A DNA stretch of 64,000 bases from Euborellia annulipes (lineage: Eukaryota > Arthropoda > Insecta > Dermaptera > Anisolabididae). The position numbers and the translations under genes were made by a program. The stretch covers positions 124,001 to 188,000 of the forward strand of contig JAKCPI010031695.1 of assembly GCA_023213315.1 (NCBI GenBank), in the 5' to 3' direction. Below are positions 12,198-23,869 of this stretch, piece after piece. Under the pieces are notes generated by a model. It was not told the origin of the DNA, searched no databases, and saw only the letters and a program-made list of their open reading frames with translations. The stretch's first letter is position 1; the number at the start of each line of letters is the position of its first letter.

Positions 12198-12888
12198 GTG
12201 TGTGTGAACACGATTGTTAAAAACCAAAGCAGCTAGATCGATGAAATTTGGTATATCTCCTTACACTAAAATTGTAGATTTCTATCAACTTTTGGAGTAA
12301 ATACGTCCTTGAAAGTAGTACTTTACTTAAAAAGTTTTTCAAAAATTTTGAAATTTTCAATTTTTTTGTTATATTATGATAAAATACTCTATTTTAAAAA
12401 GTTTTTATTCTTTGACATTTTTTCGAAAACTGAATAGTTTTGAAATAATCCAGAAGAAATAGAAAATATTCGTTAATTTTGATAAAAAATCAAAACAAAA
12501 TCATACAGGTGTCATTAAAAAAAGGGCAAATATAAACAAATTCATTTGTTTCACAAATTCATTTGTTTATATTTACCCTTTTTTAATGACACCTGTATGA
12601 TTTTGTTTTGATTTTTTATCAAAATTAACGAATATTTTCTATTTCTTCTGTGATTATTTCAAAAACTATTCAGTTTTCGAAAAAATGTCAAAGAATAAAA
12701 ACTTTTTAAAATAGAGTATTTTATCATAATATAACAAAAAAATTGAAAATTTCAAAATTTTTGAAAAAACTTTTTAAGTAAAGTACTACTTCAAGTGACG
12801 TATTTACTCCAAAAGTTGATAGAAATTTAAATTTTAGTGTAAGGAGATATAAAATTTATCGATCTAGTGTTGGTTTTAAGCAATCGTG

Positions 12889-12892
<4 letters not shown>
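12198..12892. repeat. Giant near-perfect palindrome (about 345-bp arms)
   Basis: The left arm begins GTGTGTGTGAACACGATTG and the right arm ends CAATCGTGTTACACACACA. The arms match almost base for base to a centre near 12548 (ATTTGTTTCACAAATTCATT), with few mismatches and almost no loop. A second small hairpin (TTCTTTTGGAATTACGTCT / inverse) sits at 12147-12196. The right flank is a family H fragment, and the arms resemble a diverged family H interior. Confidence 0.8.
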
Positions 12893-12925
<33 letters not shown>

Positions 12926-13631
12926 TAATGCCAAAAATGGTTTTTTTGGACTCAGGAGGTCTAAAACGTGGAGAAACATCAAAATCTCGAAGTCGAATTT
13001 TTTACGATTACATAACTTCTCTATACGAGAAAGTAAAAAATATTAACAAATAAAAATGAAGTAGTTTTAATGAGACTGTTAAAGAATTAATTTATGAGAA
13101 ACTAACGAGTGGGTAGCTAAGATTTTATTAGCAAAAATGAATGCAAAATTGAAAAGAATGCTATCTAAAATATTAATATAGCATTCTTATTATTATTAGG
13201 CCTATTATTCCATCCATTTTTAGATGAGGCTGAATAGCGAAACAACAATTTGCAGGTCAGAAATGTGTGAAAAATAAGGAAATCAGCCTTTATCAAAATG
13301 TATGCTTGTATTCTCCCTCAGACCCTCTAACTGATGATGGTTTTATTTAATTCAAGTCGAAAATGTTTGGGAATTTTATTTCGAGAGAGGCTTCCATATT
13401 ATCAGAGAGGCCTACATTTAGATGTCTCTAAAAACCACTCGAATAGAAATTTACTGTAGACCCGCATAGAGGGGCAAAAGCAACTCTAAATGAAATTCTT
13501 TCACGGTCAATTAGCGATCGTTGGCAATCAACACTGTTAATAAAATTCACCCGAAACTTTTCGTTGAATTGTATTAAATCGGAGGCTTTTATTTTTGGCT
13601 GCACCTGCTCCTTCTCAAGACATTAGTTTAA

Positions 13632-13755
13632 AAAAAAATCTTTATGGCATCTGAGGCAATTTAGACTTCGTCCCTATTTATTAATATTTAAATTGATTGG
13701 TAGCCAATTCAATTGAAATGAATTTTTGTCGTAGATGCGAATCCGCAAACTCTGG
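13632..13755 (-). repeat. SINE family S1, partial
   Basis: CATCTGAGGCAATTTAGACT, TGGTAGCCAATTCAATTGAA and TTTTTGTCG...GCGAATCCGC match the S1 tail, body and the start of the head. Confidence 0.6.
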
Positions 13756-14132
13756 TAAAAGTAGCAAGCAACATAGGTGTATAAATAGATTTTTTTTTAT
13801 TTTTCAGGGGGGAGGTGAGGGCGAACTCATTTTGAAGATTTACCCCCACCCCTTTATAAACATATTTTAAAATTATATAATGTTTTATTCATTGGGAAAT
13901 GCTTTATGAACATTTTAAAAATGTTTATAAATTTCGATTTTTCCACAAGCCCATGGGGACATTTTGAACATTTCGGGGAGGGAGAGGTTTAACTGTTGTT
14001 AAATCAAATCATATTGGGAAAATGATTAGCTCACAGGGCCCCGAGATTTCGACTGCCTTAGGGCCTCCATCTTCCTTAATCCGGCACTGGACACTGTCAT
14101 CATATTAATACATTATTTTATATTTAAGGCGT

Positions 14133-14397
14133 CAGGGGCGTATTTAAGGGGGGGAGCGAGGGGGCCCGGCCCCCCCGAAATTTCCCAAACACATATACAT
14201 ATATAGGGATATACAGATATCAGCGCAACAAATTTTTCCGCAGGATGGACAACTTTGGTTCCGCAATATAAAAAAACTGTTCCGCAAAAAATTTCGTGTG
14301 AAAAAAAGTATAGTTTCTTAAAAAAAAAATTTTCCTCAGAAAAATTTTTGAGTTCGGCGCCCCCCCCCCCCGAAAAAGATTTCTATATACGCCCCTG
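14133..14397. mobile_element. hAT-like MITE (CAGGGGCGTATTTA family)
   Basis: Second copy of the family at 39425-39679: ends CAGGGGCGTATTTAAGG and ATACGCCCCTG, the same interior with GGATGGACAACTTTGGTTCC, flanked by an imperfect 8-bp duplication (TAAGGCGT / TAAGGTGC). Confidence 0.82.
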
Positions 14398-15504
14398 TAA
14401 GGTGCAGATATTTTGTATTTGCTTTAAAGCTGAATAATAGGAACATGTTGAAGCTTTCACAGTGATTATTAGGTAAAAATTCATGACTTTGGGCCACTGC
14501 ATTTTATTTGTTTAAGATTTTCAGCCATCCACTGTGCTCTTCTTCAGGAAAAAATTCAGATGCAATCACAAAGAAAAGATTTTATTTAAAAGTTAATGTG
14601 ATTGTGCGCGTATTATACCTGGAGTATGAGTGACCGAATTTTATACAAATAAAACACGATTTATTTATTTATTTATTTAATATCAGTATTGTTTCCTAAA
14701 AGGGGCTGCTATATAGAAGAAAAAATTATTTATAGAAAATAATTTTATGATGCGAAGAATTGGAAGATTGAAGAAATAAAATCAGCAGATTTATTCGCTC
14801 CACCTGACGATATTTTATTAATATTTGGCAAATATTTCCTAAAACCGCAAAATCCCTCATCTTCTGTAATGTAGGCTTTGTCCAAAAATGAAATATGTAA
14901 AATACATATTTGGAGGTGGCAAAATGACTAAGTGCTTGGCGTTTTCTGCAGAAATTATTTATATGTATTTTATTTTCATCCAAGAAAATTCTATTAGTCT
15001 ATATATAAATGATTAAAAATTAAAATTAAAGAAGAAAAAAAATAAGACCATCTTCATTTTTAATTTAGCCTTTAGGTTTAACAAAAGCTTGCCTACTATA
15101 CACTTCACTAAGGGTCAATTGTAATTGATCAATTGATCAATCAACTAGACAAATCTAGGGACCTCAGAGCCAAGTAGAGGGGATAATTGCTCTTATTCTT
15201 TATAGGATCGTAGAGATTCACCAACCAAGATCCCCGTTTCCAGGCCAGGGAAAAAAGCGGGACCAATAAAATATTTTTAATTAAATGGTTTTTATTTAAC
15301 TTTTCAAGCTCATCAATTTTTACTTTCTCTTACTTCTATATATATTAATATATAGCGAGAGAAAGTAAGATTCTTGTCAAAAATTCGATGTCAAGATTTT
15401 GATGGATATATACGTTTTGAAGTCGCCCGAGTCCGAAAAAGTGGTTTTCGCAACATGGTCTGTCTGTGAACTTTTTTTTTTAAATATCAGCCTTATTACT
15501 TATA

Positions 15505-15770
15505 GGAGGCGATTAGCCGAGGGGATAAAGCAGTTAAGCTTATAATCCTGAGTTGAAGACAACTCGAGTTCAAATCCACCTCACGGCAATAAATTATCCA
15601 ACTCTATTTGAGATGCCTCCTCCTGAGGAAGGAAACGGGAACCCACCTCAGTATCATTCCCATGAGAGTTACTCAGAGTAACCACAATGTGTCAGGGTTG
15701 ACACTAATGACTGAGTAGTAGTATTACTTATGGCTTAAGCTTACTTATATACTTATGGCACTTCTTGAAA
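15505..15770 (+). repeat. tRNA-derived SINE (family S3)
   Basis: The head GGCGATTAGCCGAGGGGATA ... CTCGAGTTCAAATCCACCTC has clear A- and B-box words and tRNA-Leu-like layout. The body contains GATGCCTCCTCCTGAGGAAG and CACAATGTGTCAGGGTTGAC. A possible relic of the body (CTCCTCCTGAGACAGACAAA) is near 4845. Confidence 0.7.
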
Positions 15771-15820
15771 TGATTGAAATTTTATCGGATCTAATTTATC
15801 TATATATAGACTATTTTTAT

Positions 15821-15965
15821 TTAAGGTCTTTTTCGGCATCGGAGGCCATTTAGACCCCTCTATTTCAATTGACTGGTATCCAATTCAAATGAAATAAATT
15901 TTTGTCGCAAGAGAGGGGATGCGAACCCTTGACCTCTAGTTCTGATATTTTAAAACATCCTTTTC
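15821..15965 (-). repeat. SINE family S1, partial
   Basis: Shows the GGTCTTTTTCGGCATCGGAG tail, GCCATTTAGACC, AATTCAAATGAAATAAATTT and GGGATGCGAACCCTTGACC segments of S1; the 5' head is truncated or diverged. Confidence 0.7.
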
Positions 15966-16946
15966 TTAATCAGGCCCAAGGAATGGCCAACATGTCAATC
16001 ACATTTCAACACGCAATCGCAAAGAGGTTGTGACTCCTTTACAAACCAAACAGAAGATGGTAGAAATAAAAAAAAAACAATCTGATAGGACTGACCGTAT
16101 ATTTGCAATTGTGTTTTTATCTCTTTTCCCTGGCACCTCTTGAAGAGTGGAAAAGATTGAATGACCAGAGCCGAGGTGCCTGATAATGTGGAGGATACGA
16201 GCACTTGGGGTTCCCCGGCTGGCGGTAATTAGGAAGCATTCGATCAAAGACGACCCGAGAGGAGAATTCAAGGCCAGCATCTGATAACTAAACAGAGAAT
16301 ATATATCATAGCCAGAGAAAAATCTTTTAATTTAAAAGCAAACACCGTTTTATGAACAAGTAGAAAAAATACGGAGTGTTATTTATGAAAAAAGTGGAAA
16401 AAAAGACACCTATTCAAAAAAAGAAGAAAGGTAGAAAAAAAATTGCCAGAATTTCGGGCAAAAAAATAAATAAAATCTCTTGTCAGAAACTGACTTGAGT
16501 GCTTACTCGTATTACTAGTAAGAACGAGAGGGATGGGAGGACCTCACAAGTTGAATAATCAAAGACATCACTTGATCTAACAGAAGAATGGTCATTTATA
16601 AAATTATATTAATTCCAGGCGTATGGCCCGACTTTGGCGGTCCCTCGTCTTCCATGTCATTTTCACTCGATTCAGACAATTTTTTTTATAATCATTCATA
16701 ATTGGGGTTATTAATATATACTCCCACTTGTCTTGAGAATAATTGAATTTCTATTTTGAATTGCATTAAGATCGGATAAGACGCAAAGAAAAAAAAATTA
16801 TATCGTAGATAGGATCATAGAGATTTAAGGTATTGGAGTGGCGTAGCTAGGAGGGTCCGCTCCGAGTGATACCATTCGGGATTCAAGGGGTATCACATTT
16901 CATCAACAGACTTATTTTAACGATTTAAACAAATTAAATAATTTGA

Positions 16947-17135
16947 AATGGATATAGGAGACGTAGTGGCCAAGGAAATTAAATAAAAAACTTTTATTTA
17001 ATTATTAATCGTCGATGTTTCGGGCGCTAATCACGACCTTCGTCAGGACGATTAATGGTTAAAATATAGGATGCTGGTTAGCGACCGAAAGGTTTTTTAT
17101 TTAATTTCCTTGGCTGATACGTCCTCTATATCCAT
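16947..17135. repeat. MITE with hammerhead-like core
   Basis: About 45-bp inverted ends (AAATGGATATAGGAGACGTA / TACGTCCTCTATATCCATTT, with CCAAGGAAATTAAATAAAAA). Internally, 17004-17056 on the minus strand has a perfect 10-bp closing stem around CTGACGA ... GAAACATC. Confidence 0.75.
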
Positions 17136-18440
17136 TTTTTCAGCGACTTTTCATCGTTATTTAATAATTTGAATTTTTACTCTCAAAATTAAATTATAGA
17201 GATTTTTTATTTCATTTTTATATGCGTGATTTATATGTGTTCATCCGCGTAGATAATGTTTAACAAAAATATATCTCTTTAAAATAAAAAGAAATTTTTC
17301 AATAATTTTTCGTTTTCTTACACCTTACAAAATGTGGCAACTTTTTCCGGGCAAAAAAATGAAATTTTGTAATTATTACCTGACAAAGTAAGTATAACTT
17401 TTTTTTAAGCCTTTCACATTAATTTCACGGATTTATAATTTTTTTTTTTTTTTAAGTATAGGGGTGACATCATTACTTCCACTCCTGGTGACACCCCAGG
17501 TAAAACCCGGTGAAATAAGTCCAATAAAAAAAAAAGAAAACTTTTGTCATAATTGATATATTGACTTGCGCTCTACAGACTAGAGGGCGTTGTTTCAAAC
17601 TACTAACTATATCTTAGTTAGTTGGTAGAAAAATTCAAAATTAAAGGAAATGCCTTTGACCTGAATGCACTCTATATGACTCAAGAAACGTAAAAATTTC
17701 AATTGGATTTTTCCTGTTTCTTAAAATTAATAATCTACAAAAACAAATGTAAATATAATTAGTTGCATTTGTTGAAAATTTTTTAAATAATACCTACAAA
17801 TAGTAGCATCTTTAAGGTGATTGGAGACTTAAAACTGATACTAAAAAACAAACCAGGTTTCATGGAACAATAAATGAACTTTAACCAAGCAGAAGATAGG
17901 AGAAAATTGTCTGCTGTGCAGTCAGACACACAAGATTTTTTATTTAAAATTCTTCGAGGTAGCGGTCCCCAGGGGAAACCTTAAATTCGCCCCTGTGAAC
18001 AAGGTCCTCGAGCCGAAAATAGTAAACACTGGTCATCTTCAAAGTGTCTGAAAAAATTATAAAATAATTTAAGTTGATTGAAAATCTAAATCACTTATGC
18101 CAAATCGAAAGCATTTACCGGGCCGATAAAATTCCAAAAAATGTCAAGGCAAAGTCTGCGAAGGTGCTTAAGCTTGGCTCACCAACAAATAAACACAATC
18201 ACACTTATGTTAGATATAATTAAACAAGTGGGAAAGCCCGCCGAAGATTCTGACTTAAACTTTCCGAAATTGACTCCACTTCCTCTATCTCTGGCCAATC
18301 AGCGAGAGAGAGTGGTAATCAGGAACATAAAACGGAAATCAGTACCTGGCGCTTTATATTATAGTATGATGATGATAGTTATTAAATAATTAATACAAGT
18401 TGGCCGCACTCGGATTTCGGGTTGAAAAATTTATAATAAA

Positions 18441-18950
18441 CTAGACGTAAGCCCCGCCTTCGGCGGGGCTTACGCCTAGGGGGCTGCGCCCCTGGACCCC
18501 CCTTGCTCGCCTTCATTGAAAATTGTGGATACATACCGGTACATACAAACATTTTTCCTAATTCATTTTTATAATATATAGAGTTTATTTTAACGGTTAA
18601 TTATTCATGAACTTAAGATTTTTTGTGAATCATATCCTTTCCGGGACTCTCCCGGTACACAGATAAAAAAAATTTACGCCGATATTTTAGAATTCAAAAT
18701 GTAAATAAATAAAAAATCGTAAACATGGGTAAATATTTATATTTTGTTACCATGGCATCTATTTCTCCTAATTTTTATTTTTTTCTTATTTTAACGGTTA
18801 ATTACTCATTAACTTATTGTTATTTGTGAAACAAAACCTGTCCGGGACTCTCACAAACATACACAGAAAATTTCATCTAAATCGGTTAAGTCGTTTAGGA
18901 GGAGTTCAGTCACATACACACGTACAGAAGAATTTATATATAAAGATAAA
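18441..18950. repeat. Retroelement-like tail preceded by a GC-rich hairpin
   Basis: 18441-18479 is an 18-bp-stem hairpin (CTAGACGTAAGCCCCGCC, TTC loop). Two related units follow: TTTTAACGGTTAATTA, CCGGGACTCTC..., about 18595 and 18785. It ends AATCGGTTAAGTCGTTTAGG...TTATATATAAAGAT, which resembles the 3' tail of non-LTR retroelements in invertebrates. No coding part is present. Confidence 0.5.
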
Positions 18951-20547
18951 AAATTTTTTTTTAACTTTTTTTTTTTTTTAAACAAAGTCATTTCGGCTGC
19001 AGAGGCCATTTGACTTTTATATATTTATTTATTAATTATATTTATACAGTATCGATGGCTTCCGGCGGGCGTTCAATGGTCTTGTTTTTCGGGGGCCGCC
19101 TACCCGATTTTCAGCACCACTTGGCGTTGCTTAACAACATTGATCTTGGTGGCGTTTGTTCTTTCTTCTTGCCAGGCCCGCCGGCTTTTTTAACTTTAAA
19201 AAGAATGATATTATTAAATTATTATTATTTCAATTAATTATTAAATATATACCATATATGTATTACTTGTCAAGTCCAAATCAATGTATTCATTGAATAT
19301 TAATATCTTAAAAACAGGGGCGAAATTTTTTTGGGGGGGTGTTTTTCAATTTTTTTTTTCATTGTTTTTTTTGGGGGTGGGGGGGGCGGGGGGCCCCCCC
19401 CCCCCCCTTCAAATATATAGATCTCGAAAATTATTTAATTTTTACAATATAGTCTGGTGGCCCACCTCGCAGGCGTTCCTAATTTATTCTGGTTGTTCGA
19501 TTCTTTTTATTGAATAAACACGCACAACTATTCTTTCTTATTAATTAATAACAGAAGAATAAATTAATACTCTACGGAGATCACATTAACACTCATAGAT
19601 GAAGTAGTCTGACACACGATAAGCCTTTGCCAGGTGTTTATAAATTATCAGAATTCCAATTTGACGATGCTCTTTTATAAATTAAATTAGATAGAATATT
19701 CTTTTTTAACAAATGCAGGGGCGTACCGTACCGACAGTTGGGGGCATGGACGTCACTAGTAGAGCGGACCTAAATACATTTTGTACCTGAGGTAAATCCA
19801 TCTTAATTATTTGATCATCTGCAGTTCAGAGCTCGAAGTTTCAATTATAAAAAAAGCATATTTTAGGTAGGAAAGAATTTTTAATCTTTCTGATTATGCG
19901 AGAAAAATTTATTTCATCTGATCTGGCTTTCAATATTCTCAGTAATATTAGTCTTTAGCACCCTTTTAAAAAATAATTTTCTCATGGAAGAGCTCTCTAT
20001 GGATTGCTATTTTTTTTGTTATATATTTAAGAGTAGTCAGATGAAAAGGGATGGACTTTGAATGGACCAGCAGAGAAGCAATTGGCTGATAAAGACACTC
20101 CAGATATTACTTATTGACCCTTTGTATTTTAGCTATTCTGAGGCCCGCATAGAGCAATTTTTATAATTAAATCACATGGATTTTTTTGTTAAAGTATAAA
20201 AAAAGAGATCTTTTTAAATAATAATAAAATAATAAAAAAGACCTATTCGATTGAAATTAAAATATTGAGTTTAAATGAATAATTCGAGCTTGGGCTCATT
20301 GGTAGAGTTTCTGGCTGGACAAGTTGTGTGCTGTACGACCAGTCACGCCAGATTTTTATATCTTGAATTCAAATATATCGTCGGAAACTAAAAATATCTC
20401 GAAACAAAAAAGAGAACAGAAACTTTCGATTACCCAAGGTAAGAGAAAGTTGTGTGGTGTGCGACCAGTCACATCAGATCGAGAGTACGATACAACCAAG
20501 GCATGCATATAAGATTATGATAAAATGGCTATACATTTAAATAGCCC

Positions 20548-20735
20548 CCGGGTCTGGCGTAGTAGGTAGCGTGCCTACCTCCTATACCAAACGTCGCGGG
20601 TTCGGACCCAGGCAGTCCGATGATTTTATTTAAGCCATTTGGATACCAGATGGCTTAAATAGAAATGCCTGAACCCCAAATTGATATATTAATTACAAGG
20701 GTTATCGTCAAAGTCTTAAATGGCCTAAGTTGCCG
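20548..20735 (+). repeat. tRNA-headed SINE (subfamily S2)
   Basis: Head GGCGTAGTAGGTAGCGTGCC (A-box-like) and GTCGCGGGTTCGGACCCAGG (B-box), then GCAGTCCGATGATTTTATTT and the inverted GCCATTTGGATACCAGATGG. The tail GTCTTAAATGGCCTAAGTTG is shared with S1. Other copies: 46905-46998 (plus) and 62639-62766 (minus). Solo tails lie at about 37295-37400 and 40535-40625. Confidence 0.78.
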
Positions 20736-22159
20736 AAAAGACTGTGTGAATGTGTGTGTGAGTGTGAGTGTGAATGAGAAAAAAGTGTGAATGTTAAAAA
20801 AAAAAAAAAAAAAAATTATATGCTAACTTATATTCTATATAACAGTGCCTCTTAAAGTAGTGGGCCGCGGCTCCTAGAGGGTCATGGATTACCCGCATGG
20901 GGCCACGAAGAGTCGAAAATGTAACAAATAAATTATTATTGTTAAATAAGTTGGATTTTAATTCCAAAATTTAGAAAATAAAGTTTAAGAAGCACAGATC
21001 TGTATAGGCCTAGATATAATAAATTCTTAGACTAGAGGATATAAAGAATACAAATATTACCAAAACATACCCTGGTACTTGCCTAAATGACAAAAAAAAC
21101 AAAAGGAACTACCACAAAGTTAATCTTAGTTTAATAATTATGAATTATTTTGAAGATTTGATCCCAATGTATTAAGTAGCGGAACCCAGGTGAAATATCA
21201 ACACTATCACCTAACGGCTCTACTACTTAGTGCACGAGGTTTCGAAGACATGTCGAGGAAACAGGTAGGCCTATGTGCAGAAAGATCAAAACACTACATT
21301 AAAAAGAAAATTTGAAAAAAAAATGGTATCTGAAAAAAAAAATTACCATAGAAGAGATTACAAATTACAAATAAACTGCTGAAACAATCTATCAAAGAAG
21401 AACTTAATTTTAAAACATATAATCAGAAGCGTCAGAAAATTTTATCTCAGGAAGATGAGAGAAATTTTTTTTAAAGGTTCGAAAAAAATGTCGAAAAATC
21501 GGCAGGGGTAAGTTTCATAAAAAAATTATCCCATTTTCGAAAATTAAACAGATTAAGAAAGTTACCGACATGATCGAAACGTTTAATAAATAAAATATTC
21601 ACATTCCTCCTTCAAACAAAAAACTACCAGGTATTTGTTTGCCCTTTTAAAAAATAGTCTTTTTAAATTTTTTCTTGCTCTCCTCCACCTGAATCTCCTC
21701 TCAGAAATTTCCGCCGCCTCAAAAAAAAATCCTGAGCACCCTCTGTTTAAAAGCAAAAAAACAATTATTAAACAAAAAATAATTTATTATTAATTTTAGC
21801 GAATCAAAATCACGTCATCACATTTGCACCATATGTTTGTTATCCAATTCTTAAAAATTTATTTTTTATATAAAATTTCAGAGAAATGATGTAGAGCTAC
21901 GTAGAGACTAGGAAAAAAAAATAAATTAGTGAACAGTGAAATAATAAAAAATTAAGTATGATATACAGAGTGAAAATGAAGCGTAGGCAAAGGGGATATT
22001 CAAAATAGAAAATAAAAGGACTGCAACTAGGAAAAAAAAAATTATTTTTTTAAGGTAAATCACATACTTCTTAAAGACCGGTGTTATTTTAAATAAATGA
22101 TCATTAATTGAATTTATTAATAAAAGTGAATTATGGCTGTTGTTATTCTTAAGAAAATG

Positions 22160-22442
22160 AGATTTGTAGCCAGGAGAATAAAAAATTTTTTACATCTTTT
22201 TGGTCGACGTTTCGGATGCCAATCGCATCCTTCTTCGGGACCAAAATTTGTTATGATATACACGTAGATGTTATCATGTGGTAAGTACAATATATTATAA
22301 TTATAAAATATTGAAAATAACATCTTTTTTTCTGTAATTCCAGGTCGACCAAAAGAATTAAAAAAAAAAATGCTTGATGTAAAAACGCTGTAGTAAACGC
22401 AACAGAATTTAAAAATTTTTTATTCTCCTGGCTGCAGATCTA
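22160..22442. repeat. MITE/fold-back with hammerhead-like core
   Basis: About 30-bp inverted ends (AGATTTGTAGCCAGGAGAAT / ATTCTCCTGGCTGCAGATCT, plus AAAAAATTTT). The left arm at 22198-22246 holds the core; the right arm has a GGTCGACCAAAAGAATT relic. Confidence 0.72.
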
Positions 22443-23025
22443 CTTTCCTTAAGGATTGAATTTTTTAAAATATTATATTAATTGACCGAGAGAAAACCAA
22501 GCCGATCCGTCTCACGGCCTGACGTTTGATATGAAAAAGGGCAAAAAAGGCTGACATAAAGCAAAGGAAGAAATGCTAGCCTTATCTAGTGTAACTCGTG
22601 GTCGCTACCCACTAAAAGTGAGCCTAAGAGTGGACAACCAATAACATTTTTTTATAAATTTAAATAGAAAAAAAAGAATTTCTTTTCACTAAAAATAAGA
22701 GAAAAAAAAAATTGAATATTTTACGTTTGGAACTATAAAGAACTAAATTAATAAAATAAGAATAGATTAATCAATACTAGCGAAATGATTGGCTGATTTT
22801 GTATTCAGTTTTTATTGAAGTCCGAGAAGCGAATTTAAATAATAAAAAAAAAAAAAAATGCTTGTAGAGAGAAGAATGAGAAAAAAAAGAGAGAATGAAT
22901 TAATAATGGGTGGTTGAGATTTGGTCCCCCATAGTCCTAGCGGAAGTTGCAAGTGCACGAGCCACTTTAGGCAGGACATTATCCAATCAAAGCGAGTTAA
23001 AAAAGATATTTAAAGAATCACTCAC

Positions 23026-23400
23026 CAGTAGAGAAGACGAAATAGAAGTAGAATAACAATAATAATAATAAAAAAAAAAGAAACTTGATGGGACGACACA
23101 TAAAAAAAACACCTGCACCGGATCTTCCAATTGCTCGAGATCACTCCAGATGAGGAACTGACCCTTTCATGCGCTTTGGTCGGCTATCTTAAGGTGGTCT
23201 CCCCCACCACCGAGGGTCGGGCGCGTTGTTCTCTCTCAAACCCCCCTCGTGTTCAAAGGGCACACGAAATAGTGACCAAGCCCCCCGGCAAAATTCGTCT
23301 CCCCATAAAAGTTATTTGCCAGGCTGGTTCGGTCACAAAGTCGGGTGCCCCCTCACAAGAATGAGTCAGTTTTTATCTTCTATCCCCCACTGGGCGACGC
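23026..23400 (-). promoter_or_regulatory. GC-rich single-copy island ending in a strong splice donor
   Basis: On the minus strand a GC-rich block (about 23130-23370, including GGTGGTGGGGGAGACCACC and GGGTCAGTTCCTC, an initiator-like word) leads through ATTATTATTATTGTTATTCT to a donor CTCTACTG|GTGAGTGATT at 23026. No frame is long or family-like. A promoter with an untranslated first exon for a gene to the left is possible; this is inference. Confidence 0.3.
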
Positions 23401-23869
23401 ACGTTTCATATCTAGTAAAACAAATATGTCAATAGAATTAAGAAAATCACAGGGCCAAAGATTACTTGCTTTTAAACAAAGAGAGGTCCAAAGGGTCAAA
23501 AAAAAATCAAAATAAATACCTATAGTTATGAAAATCAATAAAGAACTTGATCTAGATTCTTGTTTCTCAATAGAAAATTTGCGAAAAATTCACCAAATAA
23601 AAATTGATAGGGAAAAAATATTTATTTAGTCAGCTTTCGACTGCAATTCTTTGAGTTAGTGTATATTTTATACTTCTAATATCTTAATTTAAATATTGAG
23701 TTTAACATTCAAATGTTTGAGTTAAAATTGCCTTGGATTCTATATAGCATACTCACAAGGAGAGTAAAGATAAAGATAAATTTGGGGTAGGGATATAACT
23801 CTACTAAAATTTTTTTTTTAAGGAATAATTGAGACGAGCAAATGAATATGCATTAGTTTCACATGGTTT

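Larger units (their letters stand above)
17136..23025. other. Gene-free tract, repeat-rich
   Basis: No gene supported. Contains the retroelement-like tail at 18441-18950, a SINE-related piece at 18990-19200, a G/C-block MITE fragment at 19312-19420, two family H end fragments (20316-20480), an S2 SINE (20548-20735), a hAT-type end (about 20845) and the 22160-22442 element. Confidence 0.45.

Noticed and set aside
15995..16280. 93-codon minus-strand open frame next to a SINE
   Set aside because: No family resemblance; part of it overlaps the SINE S1 boundary and there is no supported splice context.
20548..20625. Functional tRNA gene
   Set aside because: A- and B-box words are present, but the cloverleaf arms do not pair and a SINE body follows; the same holds for 15505, 25040, 46905 and 62700.
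23131..23435. Overlapping plus-strand open frames in a GC-rich island
   Set aside because: GC-rich sequence has few stops; neither frame looks like a known protein, and the better signal is a minus-strand donor.
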